A stretch of DNA of 64,000 bases from the NCBI GenBank assembly GCA_002803225.1, contig NXFV01000621.1:1-64000 (forward strand), read 5' to 3'. Origin of the DNA: Gamarada debralockiae. Taxonomy: Eukaryota; Ascomycota; Leotiomycetes; Helotiales; Hyphodiscaceae. The translations under genes and the position numbers were made by a program. Positions 34,918 to 46,872 of the stretch are shown here, one piece after another. The notes beneath the pieces are model-generated. The model was not told the DNA's origin and searched no databases. It was given only the letters and a program-made list of their open reading frames with translations. Each line of letters starts with the position of its first letter. Within the stretch, counting starts at the first letter, position 1.

Positions 34918-37900
34918 TTGTGGACGAATCCCCCCCGGCAAACGGCCGTGGCCACTACTCCGTCATTGGGAGACTTTAAGTCCCCTTCCCACTTGATCCG
35001 TAACCCGGATCCAGAACCTATGCAAGACTCACCCCCTCGGGAAAAGAGTCCTGCAACCCCTCAGGCTAGTCGACCTCGGTTTGGTAGCCATACCTTCCAT
35101 TCAGACCTCCGTGAGGACTTACGGACTATGGAACGCGAATTGGCCGGAATCTCTCCGACACACGAACCTCTCCCCCTCCCAAAAGAAGCGTTCTCAAAGC
35201 AAGAGCCTCTTCCTAAGGTAGACATTGGCTTAATCAGCAGCGTTGGGTTCTACTGGAATATGCAACAGCCGGAAGCTACCGTCTTTTCTATCTCACTTAA
35301 TGAAATAGACCGTATAATCAATGCTAAGGATATTGAGGAAGGGCGCTACCAAGCAAGTATTGAGGACAAGCAAGACGCGGAGCTCGTACGCAATAAGCTC
35401 CCGCCTCAGTACTCGGAATACGAACGCGTTTTCTCTAAGGCAGCTTCTGACAAGTTCCCTCCGTCACGGCCGTACGACCACAAGATTGACCACAAGATTG
35501 AACTCACAGCAGACAACAACCTCACCAAAGCCCCGCTGTGGAACCAGACCGCGGACGAGCTGAGAGCTACAAAGAAGTACTTAATCGAGCACTTAAGAAA
35601 GAAGTTCATCTCGGCCTCCCAGGAACCTTTTGGTGCCCTTGTCATGTTCGTTAAGAAGCCAAACGGTGGACTCCGCTTTTGTATTGACTTCCGGAAGCTC
35701 AATCTCATCACTAAGAAATACCAGCACCCCCTGCCTCTAATTGATGAGACGCTAGCTAAGCTAAGTCGAGCCAAATTGTTTACTAAGCTTGATATCCGGC
35801 AAGCCTTCCCCCGTGTACGGATTGATGAAGCTAGTCGGGCTCTCACGACCTTTCGGACCCGGTACGGCTCGTACCAATGCAACGTTCTCCCCTTCAGACT
35901 GACAAATGGCCCTGCCACGTGGCAACATTTTATAAATGATATCCTGTTCGACTACCTAGACGACTTTTGTACGGCGTACTCAGACGATATCCTGATCTAT
36001 TCGGAAGATCCTTTAGAACACGAGCTCCACGTTAAGAAGGTGCTACAGCGACTCCGGGAAGCTGGCATCCAAGCCGATATTAAGAAATGTGAATTCAGCG
36101 TAACGACTACCAAGTACTTAGGCTTTATTATCAGTACTAAAGGCATCTCGGTGGACCCCGCCAAGGTGGAAGTTATCCAAAATTGGGAACCCCCAAAGAC
36201 AGTCCGCGGGGTCCAATCCTACTTAGCCTTTGTAACTTCTACAGGAGATTCATACGTGACTACGGCAAGCTCGCCCGCCCGTTGGTTCAGCTCACACGGA
36301 AGGACAAACCCTTTGACTTCAACGAATCGTGTCAAGCATCGTTCAACACGCTTAAGCAACGGTTGCTGAGTGCCCCGCTCCTCTGCCACTATGACGTTGA
36401 CAAGCAGTGTATGCTGGAAACAGACTCGTCCGATACCGTAGTTGCAGCAGTCTTCTCTCAACTAGGCTTAGATGGCGAGTGGCACCCAGTTGGGTACTTC
36501 TCAAAGACAATGGCGGCCCCTGCTGAATGCAATTACGCCATCCACGACAAGGAGCTGCTAGCTGTTATACGTGCTATGGAACACTGGCGAGCCGAGTTAG
36601 AAGGAAGCAAGGACCCAATTGCTGTCGTTACGGATCACAAGGCTTTGGGGTACTTTATGACAACCAAGGCTCTGACAGCAAGACAGGCACGCTGGGCTGA
36701 AATTCTCTCCAAATACAACTTTCGGATCACGTACAAGCCAGGGAAGTATAACCGGGCCGACCCACTCACACGTAGAGAGCAAGACGTCACCCCTCAGGAG
36801 GAACTAAAGAAGCTCAACCGGGAACAGGTGTTATTGCCACCCGACAAGCTGTCGGCCGAGTTGCGAAGTACCCTTCAACTACAGCCTATCTACGCTGAGC
36901 TCATCGCGTCTGTCATTTGCGGACAGCTCGACCTTATTGACCGGATCCTCCAAGCTAACCGCCAGAGCTCTAAACTAGATCAGTATCGCAAGCTGGCCAG
37001 CGGTGGAGACGATAAGGACTGGAAACTGGAAGATGGCCTCCTCACTCGCAATGGAGCCTTATACGTACCTAGCTCGTACAATGGCCACTTCCTCCGCACT
37101 GAGCTGATCAACGAGGCCCATAGTACTATTGTCACAGCACACCCAGGCAAAACAAAGACCCGGAAACTGCTCCAGAAACGATATTACTGGAAGGGTCTAA
37201 GCCAGGATGTTGACCAGTACGTGGCTAACTGCCATGTGTGCCGTCCCACGACAGTACAAAGGGATAAGACTCCTGGTTTGCTTCACCCGCTCCCAGTGCC
37301 TCTGTGCCCCTGGAAAGACATCTCTATGGATTTCAAGGACTTCCCTGATGCCGAAAATGGCATGAATGCAGTCGTCGTGTTTATTGACAGGCTTAGCAAG
37401 AGGCCAATTAGTATCCTTTGCTACAAGACCTGTACGGCATGCGATTTGGCCAAGTTATACTCCATGCATGTGCTACGCTACTTTGGCCCTCCAGATACAA
37501 TTGTCAGCGACCGCGGCTCTCAATTCGTCAGCGCTTTCTGGAATGAACTCAATGGCTTGCTCGGTACCAAGTTTCACTTGTCCACTGCGGACCACCCCCA
37601 AACGGATCGCCAAACTGAGAACTATAATCAGTGGCTAGATCAACGCCTCCGTCCGTTTATTAACCATAACCAGGACAATTGGCCCGACCTCATTCACTTA
37701 GTAGACTACGTAGCTGCTGTACTGCTACATGAGTCAACGGGAATGTCTCCATTTATGGTTGAACGCGGATACGAGCCCCGTATGTCATTCGATTGGTTCT
37801 TCTTCCAAGCCTGGCAGGACGCCTAAGGAGCGTCTTGACAAGGACGAGGCACAGCAGTTGGCAAAGTACATGGAAGCAGTCTGGAAAGAAGCCCGAGACA

Positions 37901-38543
37901 ATATGAAAAGGGCTCAAGAAAGACAGGCTCACCAGGCCAATAAGCACCTGACGCCAGTGGATTGGGACGTTGGCGATAAGGTCTGGGTGTCAACTAAGAA
38001 CCCCAAGTCAAACCGCCGGAGCCATAAGCTAGACTACCAGCAGCAAGGATCGTACGAAGTACTGGAAAAGAAGGGGCACGCTACAAGTTGGACTTGTCGC
38101 CTACTATGAAGGTCCACGACACTTTCCATGCTGAAAGGCTCCGGAAAGACCCTGACAACCCACTTCCAGGACAGAGAAACCCAGTTCCACCCCCTGTACA
38201 ATATGGCAATAATGACGAGTGGGAAGTCGATGAGATACTCGACAGTAAGCTTAGGTACAGGTGGAAAAAGCTGTATTACCAGATCCGCTGGGTTAGTGAT
38301 GGTCCACAGGATTATGGCTGGCAAAAGGCATCAGATTTAAAGGGAAGTTGCCACCTGCTACGGCAATTCCACTTGGATAACCCAAATAAGGACGGCCCGC
38401 CAACGCGACTTTTGGAGTGGATCACCGCGTACGACGCTGGTGAAGAAGAATTTGAGGAATTTGAAGACGACAATGATACTGTTGAACCTCAGCTGAAGGA
38501 AGGGCTGTTAGAAGCACTTAGAACTGCGGTCAGTTCTAACTAA
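34918..38543 (+). pseudogene. Gypsy pol: RT, RNase H, integrase, chromodomain (frame-shifted)
   Basis: The first frame (to about 36225) holds the RT fingers and palm: LGALVMFVKKPNGGLRFCID-type text, then YSDDILIYSE as the catalytic Y-x-D-D block. The second frame (about 36226-37800) holds RNase H (LETDSSDTVVAAVFSQ, NYAIHDKELLAVIRAMEHW) and the tether. The integrase HHCC finger is HPGKTKTRKLLQKRYYWK with NCHVC, and DDE segments are MDFKDFPDA, SDRGSQFVSAFW and a downstream Glu region. The third and fourth frames carry the C-terminal integrase part and a chromodomain, EVDEILDSKLRYRWKKLYYQ. Each step between frames is a single-base type break, not an intron. Confidence 0.9.
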
Positions 38544-38554
38544 AGGTGGGGTAA

Positions 38555-38895
38555 TGTCACGGCAATGGTAGAACGTCACCTGACCCTCAGGGACTAGCTA
38601 ACGCCTGGGGCATCGAAGGACTAGTTTCAGGACTCGTCCGACTATATAAAGGCCGGTCCCACATGTACACTGTAACAGAGGGTACCAATGTAACAAGAGG
38701 TACATAGGTACTGTAGCGGGGTTTTGTGGTCTATGCACACGCGGTTCGCAGACACGTGATGCAGGACCAGCATAAATATCGCGTTGCGCATGTACTTCAT
38801 TCTTCAGACAGTTCACACTCCAACAATACATTCATTATCTCTTGATTCACAGCGCAATCGGGACGCGATAATACTCGCATTTCATTCCTTCTACA
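38555..38895 (+). repeat. 3' LTR of the Gypsy element
   Basis: It begins TGTCACGG directly after the polypurine tract and ends ...TTCTACA, giving TGT...ACA termini and a length near 341 bp. A TATA-like ctatataaagg lies at about 38641-38651. No partner LTR is found upstream of the pol region in this window. Confidence 0.75.
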
Positions 38896-38904
38896 GTACC
38901 AAGG

Positions 38905-38963
38905 GATAGGAGGTGGAGAACTCCGACTTGGTGGAGAACTCCGAATTAATGGGGAACTCCGAA
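38905..38963. repeat. Short tandem repeat ggagaactccga
   Basis: Three diverged units of about 16-19 bp (gtggagaactccgacttg, gtggagaactccgaatta, atggggaactccgaac) precede the TIR element. The related text gactccgaattagaggagaactc resumes right after it at 39385, so the element probably inserted inside this array. Confidence 0.65.
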
Positions 38964-39384
38964 CAGGCTGGTTTTCGATTAAGGCGATAAGGCATAAATT
39001 GATTATCGCGCTAAAATGCCGATTATTGATAATTATCATTTATTGATATCGATAACTCCGATATTTAATTATTTTTCACTTAAAACTTTCTTTCTCTTAT
39101 TATTTTATGTTATTTTTAAATTAGAAAGTATATATGTCTTATAAAATTCTTTTAATACTTTAAATTCTTTAAATTTAGTAGAAATTTAATTAAAAAAAGA
39201 ATATTATTAGATTTTTACTCGTATTCAGATAATTTTATTGCGTATTCGGATAATTCTGCCGTTAACCGAGAAAAGCGCTAAGCCTATTAATTCTATTAGA
39301 CCCACTATTATCGTTGAATTTCGATAATTGTTATTGGCGATATCGATCGGTCTTATCGATAATAAATTATCAAAAACCAGCCTG
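38964..39384. mobile_element. AT-rich TIR element (MITE-like)
   Basis: The left end CAGGCTGGTTTTCGAT and the inverted right end ATCAAAAACCAGCCTG match at nearly all positions. The 421 bp interior is very AT-rich, with many cgataa/ttatcg motifs in both directions. It has no coding capacity. Confidence 0.75.
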
Positions 39385-40750
39385 ACTCCGAATTAGAGGA
39401 GAACTCTAGTATATGTACTAGACCGAGTCACCTCCTTAGAGGGACAAGCTTGAGTTTTTCCCTTGGGAAGGACAACTTGTACTTATGCTCTTGTACGCCA
39501 TCACGTGTTGCCTACTCTGCTGTATTGTGATCCCTCCTGCTGCCCTCCAACGGCATCGACTGTTACATACACAGCTTTCTTCCTTCTCTTCAGCTTTCGA
39601 TAGTCAAATAAACGTGCAATTCGTGCCTCACAAGCTCGCAGCCGTCACATTAACGAATAGTAGTAATCCTGGGACCCGCCGAGTTCCCGGGAGCCCTAGT
39701 CCTAGGACATGCCGTGCTCCTAAGAGCCTTGCTTGTCCTAGGACTAGTGTGTTTGTAATATTAAGGTTAAGAGTTTTAATTATTATTAAAAGTATATTAC
39801 TAGTATATATTTCTAAATAATATAAATAAATAAGTAATATATTAAAACGCGTATAAAAGAAGTAAATTAATTCGATTTTAGTTTATAATATATATAAAGG
39901 CTTAAACTCGTTATTATTATTAATAAAGAATTATATAAGATTATAAAGGCACTTAATAAAGGAAAGGAACCCCGATTATAGCGCTACGCGGGTGTTTTTA
40001 CAAGTCCTTAGTATTCGGGTTAGTATGTCATTTGCTAGTGGCATGGCACGGGGTGGGGTATTGGCCGCTGGAACACAGCCACTAACACCCCCTTTGCAGC
40101 TTGCTTGCCGGCGAAGGCTTCAGCCACAGACACTGCTGAGTGGTGTGCCGCGACACCGACGCCCGAGACGGGCGTCTACACATTCGATATCACACTGAGA
40201 CCCAGACTTCATTTACGGAATCGTGTGCCGCTGCAGTCCCTCTTAAGCTCCGGAAGTACGCGTATACCTCTGTGGGCTGCGTGTTCTCCGAGCGCGAGGC
40301 TGGTCAACTCGTCTAGCTTATCAGATCGCAGATTACCTTTCATCGGAGGATATTCAGCTGCTGGGCCCAATAGATAAGAAAGAGTCGCCGCATGGGGGTT
40401 AAGAATAGGTCTTGGGGAGCGTCGGGGGAGTTGGTGATATGGATGCGCGACCGGGTTGCGGTATAGGCTAATGGGCGCGCATGTTGTGAACCACGGTGCG
40501 GGAATCCCAGATTGCTAGTCCGGTGGGGTCTCAGGCGATACTGCGTACAGAGTATCGGTGGGGATCCGACGTGCAAAGTCCGTAAAGAGAACGGTGCAGG
40601 CTTGCAGATGTGAGACTGTAGGCAGTTTACTTATAGCGGTAGAGATGTTCGTGTTATAGGGATATTACCAGAGATTCGTGTTTTTTCTTTCCTCCTTATA
40701 CATCTGGTGTTCTTCCTCATTTTGATAACAGTGTGCGAAGGTTTGAGAAA
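39385..40750. other. Intergenic, upstream of second P450
   Basis: AT-rich part 39770-39960, then GC-richer text. A frame at 40105-40377 has no family match. The proximal 150 bp contain T/C-rich leader text (ttttttctttcctccttatac) before the P450 ATG. Confidence 0.35.
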
Positions 40751-42517
40751 ATGGCACTTCTACTTTCATTTAGTCCTGCGGTACTGGGCATCGCTGCAAT
40801 AGCAGTTCTCTTGATATTCCTGCTCTTCGCTCGAAAACCAAACCTCCCTCCGGGAGTTAAGAGACTTCCTGGGCCTAAAGGTTCGCTTCTCCCTGCTTTG
40901 ATAGTATCTAACTCAAGTTAACCGCTCTCCAGGAATCCCAATTCTAGGCTCCGTCCCAGATCTCCCCGCAAAGCACTCATGGCTCCAATTCCACGCCTGG
41001 ACCAAGCAGTACGGACCGATATGCCAAGTGAAGCTCGGAGCCGATACCTGCGTCTTGATCTCATCTCCTAATATCGCCGAGGACTTGCTAGTGAAACGCG
41101 CGGCGATCTATTCTGGAAGAGTACACTTTTCTGCCATCTGGGGTGATTGCGCGACTGATGGGCATTATCTGCCTCTGATGACAAACTGCGGTACGTTTCC
41201 TGCATGATTTCTCAGTATGGAGCAGTGTAACTGATCTCGATCTAATTGCAGCGGACCACAAGCGCTTGAAGGCTTTTATTCGAAAACTCACCTCTAGTAT
41301 GCCGAAAGCGCACTTGAGCGAAGTGGCCTCCGAACAAACCAATATCCTCATCCTAAAACTCCTCGAAGATCCGTTGAATTTCGGACCTCTACTGGAGAGG
41401 TGTTGTGGCGCGATATCGTCGACAATGGCATGGGATCGTACAAGCCCTGAGGTGGCAAAAGCGGTGGTTTCGACGTCGGTTGGGTTGCTGGAAGTCATCT
41501 CTCCAGAAGCAATCCAGAACAAACTCCCTTTTCTTGAGAAGGTTCCTATGTGGGTACCGGAATTTCTGCAACCGTGGCGCGTTAAGGAGATAGGAAGGGT
41601 GACTCGCGAGCGCGATTTATGGTTTGGGCAGCGAGCGCAGGCTAGGGCGCGCATTACAGAGAAGAAGGGGGAGGGGGAGTACTCGTGGACAAGGGAGTCG
41701 TTAAAGGATGGAACGCTGGAGGAGGAGGAGAAAGCGTATACGGTAGGCATGATGACCCTTATTGCAAGCGTACTGGAATCTTCACCGATTCAGGGGTGGG
41801 TGGTCGCGATGTGCATGTTTCCGGAGTGGCAGAAGAGGGGGCAGGAGGAGGTGGATGCGGTTTGTGGGGACAGGATTCCGAGGGCGGAAGATATTCAAAA
41901 GTTGCCTGTTGTGAGGGCTTTGATTAGGGAGGTGTTTAGGTGGAGGAGTCCGGTGCCGTTTGGTAGGTCCCCTTTCCGGCGAAGAAATGTCTGACCCTTG
42001 CTAATTAATGTAGGTGTCCCTCATATGATTACTGAGGATGATGTTTATAAAGGCTATCATATCCCAAAAGGAAGTGTGGTGTTTGCTCTCGAGTGGTAGG
42101 TGTCTTTTGACTTTCCATGCTCCGCTCTAACATTGGTACCGCAGCGCAATGTCACGAGACGAAGCTCTATACCCCGACGCAGAGAACTTTAGGCCTGAGC
42201 GCTGGCTCGATCCATCATACCCAACATACAGAGAACCACTAACCCACTATCCTTCAATTAAGAACCATTCAGCTTTTGGGTGGGGAAAACGACAATGCCT
42301 CGGGCTGGACTATACTGAAATAGTGCACATAACCCTCGTTGCTTCGATTCTATGGAGCTGTAATATCCAGAAGAAGGTTGATGAGAAGACAGGATTGGAG
42401 ATTGAATTGCCTTGGATGGATTACAGTCCTTTTGTGATTGTGAGGCCGAATCCTACACCATTGGATATCAAACCACGAGATGAGTGGAGGATCAAGTTGT
42501 TGTCTTCTTCTGTTTAG
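40751..42517 (+). CDS. Cytochrome P450 monooxygenase (second)
   Basis: An ER-anchored P450. Five exons, 40751-40880, 40933-41190, 41252-41962, 42014-42095 and 42145-42517, join with consistent phases to 517 aa. The N-terminal helix is AVLGIAAIAVLLIFLLFA; the hinge is LPPGVKRLPGPKG. K-helix REVFRWRSPVPFG, FRPERWLD and the haem loop FGWGKRQCLGLDY are all present. The layout resembles O-methylsterigmatocystin-oxidoreductase-like fungal P450s. At the I helix the usual A/G-G-x-D/E-T-T is replaced by ASVLESSPIQGW, so the acid is Glu and the oxygen-activating Thr position is Ser. Whether it works on the product of the 22-27 kb trio is unknown; about 13 kb of transposons separate them. Confidence 0.93.
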
Positions 42518-43057
42518 TGGAATAGCCTGCGGATTCTCTTTATACCACCTGCATATCTTTTAATATACTGCAATTGAATTGGGTATGATGCATTATGATT
42601 TTCTGACGAGCTACTGTCCCATTCTTGCCTGTGGGATCGGTCGGGTCAGTTGCGGAGCAGACGCCATTGTGGCAAGGCTCATCGTGAGTGCCACAACTCT
42701 TGCATCGCGAGGAAAGGAAAGGAGTTGATAATGTAGTTGTTGCCGAAATCTCCTGTTGCGCAGATTTCGACTCAAAACCCAGAAACATAGACCTGAAGCA
42801 GCTCTTTTTGTCTGCGCAAAAGATGTACTACATAGCAGGAACCCTCAGCTTGAGAATCCACCTCACACAGCGCTCACTGACTTTAGTGATGACGACGACA
42901 ATAAAAGCGACTCAAGCATGCATATAGTCCAGCTAAATCCAAACAAAAGGCTTATTAGTGTTCTAAATTCTAACCGCCACGTCGACCGGTCTCGGTAACG
43001 CTCATCGGTGATGCAGCAGATCTGATACCTCCATCGGGAGAATGAGTCAATATTAGG
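42518..43057. other. Intergenic
   Basis: No gene seen downstream of the P450. Confidence 0.35.
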
Positions 43058-43297
43058 ATGTGGGATACAGTGATGTTGTCAGAAGCTGTTGTCAAGGCGC
43101 AAGAGACGAACGCGCAAGGTATGGCTTCATTTCAGACCGTGCGGAATCCGTTGATCCATGAGTTTGAGTTGTATATGGCGGCTAGAGCAAAGGAAGTAGC
43201 GGAACAGTCGTACCAGCTCAACAAGAAACTGTTTGGGGAAGGTGGCGCAACTTCTATGGTCGATTTCTTCAAGAGCTTCGAACCACAGCCAGAATAG
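43058..43297 (+). CDS. Small hypothetical ORF or 3' gene remnant
   Basis: A 79-codon frame, MWDTVMLSEAVVKAQETNAQ onward, with a helical, charged composition (HEFELYMAARAKEVAEQSYQ) and a natural-looking end. I do not recognise it. It could be the last exon of a lost gene or an orphan microprotein. Confidence 0.3.
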   Translation: MWDTVMLSEAVVKAQETNAQGMASFQTVRNPLIHEFELYMAARAKEVAEQSYQLNKKLFGEGGATSMVDFFKSFEPQPE

Positions 43298-43508
43298 GCA
43301 GACATGACTAAATGTAGATCAGAAGCTAGATTCAGAAATAGACATAGAAGAGAATCGGCGCTCAATTACCTTCTCTGGATGATATGAAATTCAGATGAAT
43401 GGAATGGGAAACGCTTAAAAGTTGCAGTACCAATATTTTTTTCGAGAATCTAAAAGCAAGATAAATGAACAACCTAGAATTTCAGATTCATGTATTCTCC
43501 TTGTATGC

Positions 43509-44462
43509 TCAATGTATATGGGAACCCGTCCATGGCTCATTCATTGTTGCCCAACTCTGGTCGACCGGGATTTCACTTCGGGAGGTCTCCAAAGGGTGCG
43601 AGAGCTCGCTCGGTGGAACGGTTCCTGGACTCTGGGGGAGCTCAATCGGCGGGACTTGGGCCACTGGGCTGTAGTATGACGCAGAGCCTTTTGGATCTCT
43701 TCCACCACCCAAAGGACCCGCGACAGTCATGTAGTCAACACTTTTCCTGCCTTGTCGCTGTCCATGGAAATACAATCCCGCGACAAGACCCGCAACATCA
43801 AATCCCACTGACAACCCAACACCGAGGCCAATTGCGATGCCTTTGTTTGAAGACTGAGGCGTGCTTGTATGAGAGGTTGATGGAGAAGGGGTCGAAGATG
43901 ATGTGGCAGTCGATGTTATAACTGAAATCGAGGTCGCACTGCTGCATGTGGTTGTCCTCACAGCAGCTGCGGTATTCGATACCTGTCCAACTATGGTGAT
44001 TTCCGAAGGAGATCCTGTTTCGTCAGCCTGGGACGTTTGTTTCGATCGAGGATACTTACCAGAGAAAGAAATGACATTATTATTCAGCGTACAATTGACA
44101 GCAGACAGGTCCTTGTCTCCGCAGTAGTATATATCTTCGGGCTCGTTCTCGCATTTTCCCATTGACTGGCCACCAGCAATGTTGTCATCGTACGGCGCAT
44201 TTTCATTTATACAGAACTTTGGGCACAGGGGCGAGCTCCAGGTCTGATCTGTGCACGATCCTCGAACGTAGGTCACGCCGTTTTGGCCATCTTTCGCGAG
44301 AGATATTCGGAGGTAGATGGTGTTGCTGAGGCACGCGTAGCCTTGTCCACAACATGCGGATTCCGATTGATCGCTGTTACATGGGACATCGCCCGAAGCT
44401 ATGTTGCTGTTGGGGTAGTAGCAGGTTTACGAAGTGGGGCGTGTGCAAAAATACGGCAATAC
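43509..44462 (-). CDS. Cys-rich single-pass membrane protein
   Basis: A likely surface protein. The N-terminal ectodomain contains CYYPNSNIASGDVPCNSD, ACCGQGYACLSN, VRGSCTDQTWSSPLCPKFC and YYCGDKDLSAVNCT, a Cys pattern I have seen in plant-associated fungal membrane proteins. A Ser/Thr-rich stalk follows (SSSTPSPSTSHTSTPQSS), then the TM helix GIAIGLGVGLSVGFDVAGLV and a Pro/Ser-rich cytosolic tail. A 45 nt intron, 44059-44015, has a perfect gtaagt donor, a ctgac branch and a cag acceptor; being a multiple of three without a stop, it could be missed. The first exon with the signal peptide was not resolved, so the 5' end is approximate. Confidence 0.72.
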
Positions 44463-44690
44463 TAATCGTTTCACTGGCCACGTCGAACATACTTCTTCCT
44501 GATATGATGAAGCCTATCCAAAGGGTTGGGGAAATCGGCTCGTGATGTCCCTGGCCGGTCAGGGCTAGTTAATCCATGGTAGGCCTTCTCTGGCAATGCA
44601 TATTCCAAGAAGAGCAGCCGCGACATCCACACCAGGCCAGCAAGGATGGTGGTAAAGTCGCATGGCGTCTTCCAGAAATGAGTGTTGTCA
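44463..44690. other. Probable 5' part of the Cys-rich gene and spacer
   Basis: The unresolved start and signal-peptide exon of the Cys-rich protein should fall here. An in-frame candidate Met (rev. strand near 44490) begins MFDVASETIS, not a convincing signal peptide. Confidence 0.3.
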
Positions 44691-45374
44691 TCAATGCCCA
44701 AGACTCCAACGAAGTGCATCATAGTACAATTCGCCCCTTTCTTCCTCCCGTTCCATGTCCTCTTCCGCCTCCAGCGCTTCCATCACTCGTTCGTATGCTA
44801 TTTTCGGTGCCGGTGGTGTTCCGCACCGCCCAACGCTGCCGACGATCCAGTAGTTGCCACGCGTGTCGTTCACCCACCTCTGAACCCTCACCTCCTCAAC
44901 AGTATCCTGCTACTTCTGGCCCAACACCTTCGGGTGCTCCTTCTCGACGTGCGCCTTCAGAACGCCGTCTTCCTTCCGCGTACCTCGTAGGTAGGGACAG
45001 GCACGATACCGCACGCCATTGAGGATGGGCAGGAAGGGGAGAGGCTCAGAGCCATGGGCAAGTACTGCCAGCTCTACGAGTGTCGCCTTCGGCTAGGGTC
45101 GAACGGCCTAGGCAGCATTGAAGATCGGCTGCTATATTTCTGGCGGCAGCTTGTGGTCTGGGTTGAGACGTAAGTGGTTCTTGAGTTCGCGAGATAGTAT
45201 AGTAGAGTTGTGCTTAGTACAGAAGAGGGTACCAAAGTCAGGAAGATAAACAATACCCTCTCCAAGGGACTGTGAGCGGAAAGTTATAGCATCCCACAAC
45301 ATGACTCTGTGAGATGTATGTACATTTGGAAGCATAGTAATTGTCTGTGATCCATGTGCTCCGCCGCTAAGCAT
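44691..45374 (-). pseudogene. OrsD-like (DUF3505-type) zinc-finger fragment
   Basis: The minus strand reads IVYLPDFGTLFCTKHNSTIL then LKNHLRLNPDHKLPPEI, the first finger of the OrsD-type fungal domain. Next is YRACPYLRGTRKEDGVLKAH with VEKEHPKVLG, the second finger. RWVNDTRGNYWIVG and an acidic end (EALEAEEDMEREEERGELYY) follow. In-frame stops interrupt it near 45115 and near 44912. The domain is common in fungal repeat regions, often next to helicase-like sequences. Confidence 0.65.
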
Positions 45375-46241
45375 AGCAGGACGACCTATTGCCTATAGAA
45401 AATCCCTTCTCTAGGAGGTTGATGTATGCCGCCTGTCATAGTGCCCAGACTAGCTTCCCCCAAACCGAGACTCCATCCTTCCACTCTTTTCTTTGGCGTT
45501 ACCAGATCTTCTGGCTTTTAGAAGCGCTTTCTCCAACTTCCCGTAGCTTTCCTCGCACGATAGTAAAACCTTACGCCAAGTCCTCCAGAATTCTTCTTTC
45601 TTGAAACCCGACGCATTTGCCTCAACTGTTGTCGCGATGTCGGAAAGAATCAACGTTGTCAATGACATATGACCTATAAGGGAGTTGATTTTGTTGCTTG
45701 AGTCACGGAATGAGATCCGAACTTAGTCAGCGTTAAACAACTGAAACTCCGACGCTTGCGATTCCCACAATACTTGCTTCGAGACCGATGGCCTCCGCCA
45801 TATCACGCAAACACGTTCTTAGGACACAAGGTCTGTGGCGTCCAAGAACGTTTTGATGAGAGACGATTTTTAATGATAGGGAGAAGGCTGGTGGGAGCTA
45901 AATCTTAAGGTGCTCAGCCTCAATGCCTTCTGACTCATGCAGGGCTGGAGGGCTGACAGCTGACAAGGCAGCGGCGGGGTTTCATTACCCCGTCCCCGCC
46001 TTCTAATAAATTTCTTAACAACTGTACTACAACTTATAGTACTTACCCTTGAGCGGACTTAGTCTTCAAGTGAGGATATAAATTGTAACAAAAATAAGAT
46101 TCAGCGTATAAAAAAAGGTCGTCGAATTCGATGAAGGAAGCTCTTTATCGAGATTTCGACAGTATTCGAATTCTGTAATTGCCACTGGGTTCCCTTTTGC
46201 TGGATTTCGCCCAAATGTAGCCAGGACTTCTCCCTTGCGCA
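45375..46241. other. Intergenic
   Basis: A 72-codon minus-strand frame at 45450-45668 (KKEEFWRTWRKVLLSCEESY) may be a coding remnant but was not identified. Confidence 0.3.
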
Positions 46242-46872
46242 TCACACAACTCTGTCCTTGATCATTTGTGGTGATAGTACCGTGTTCTTAAAGCTCTCCC
46301 TCCTGCCCAGATTATCCTTGTATCTCACCAGATCAGGATAGTTCTCTCCACGGATATTCTGGGAACCTGACGTCCATATACCCAAGCACAGCACCAGTTG
46401 CTACATCTGCCATCCAGAATTTGTCCTTGATGATAAACTCTTTCCTACTAACCCATTCTGCTAAAGCCTTCACGCCTCCATCGACCTTCCTCATCTATCT
46501 CGCTACCCACTCCTTACTCTCTTCCTTCCTCTGCTTCTCGAAGAATGTCAAGACGAGCGCATCGCACACACTATCAGCGACTACTTCAATTCTCCTTGCC
46601 AATAGGCTTTCGTCAATTCCAGATGGGAGCATGGGGGTGGTGAGCGGATACTTGGCCTCGATGTACTTGAGAATATAGTGCGATTCGTAGACTGAAAATC
46701 TATCTTCAAAGATGAGTACGGGAAGTTTCTCGAGTGGATTGTATTGAGGTGTTTTGGTAGTCGAATCCCATGGTACCTCGGTTTGGAGGTTGAAGGGGAT
46801 GGATTTCTCCGCGAGAACGTTGCGGACTTTACGAGCGCAAGGAGAAGGAGTCGCTAAGATCGGAGTCAACAT
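46242..46872 (-). pseudogene. Glutathione S-transferase, inactivated
   Basis: The N-terminal thioredoxin-fold part is intact: MLTPILATPSPCARKVRNVL, then NPLEKLPVLIFED (the cis-Pro region) and YESHYILKYIEAKYP. The helical C-terminal domain follows, but with a TAG at 46497-46495 where Gln (CAG) is expected just after EWVAR. Reading on gives GGVKALAEW, KFWMADVATGAVLGYMDVRF, then a frame break near 46353 before NYPDLVRYKDNL. Cytosolic detoxification or isomerase activity would be expected of an intact copy; this one would lack most of the C-terminal domain. Confidence 0.8.

Larger units (their letters stand above)
34800..38895 (+). mobile_element. 5'-truncated Ty3/Gypsy chromovirus-type retrotransposon
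   Basis: Pol domains run in order reverse transcriptase, RNase H, integrase, chromodomain, then a polypurine tract (aaaggtgggg, 38542-38551) and one LTR. Gag, most of the protease and the 5' LTR are missing. The left boundary abuts the TIR element ending at 34788. Pol is broken by frame shifts near 36225, 37800 and 38090, so the copy looks inactive. Confidence 0.9.

Noticed and set aside
35406..35918. Minus-strand frame of 170 codons
   Set aside because: Antisense to the Gypsy reverse transcriptase; no family features.
41088..41750. Long open frame (220 codons) on the minus strand
   Set aside because: It is the antisense shadow of P450 exon 3, which carries clear family motifs.
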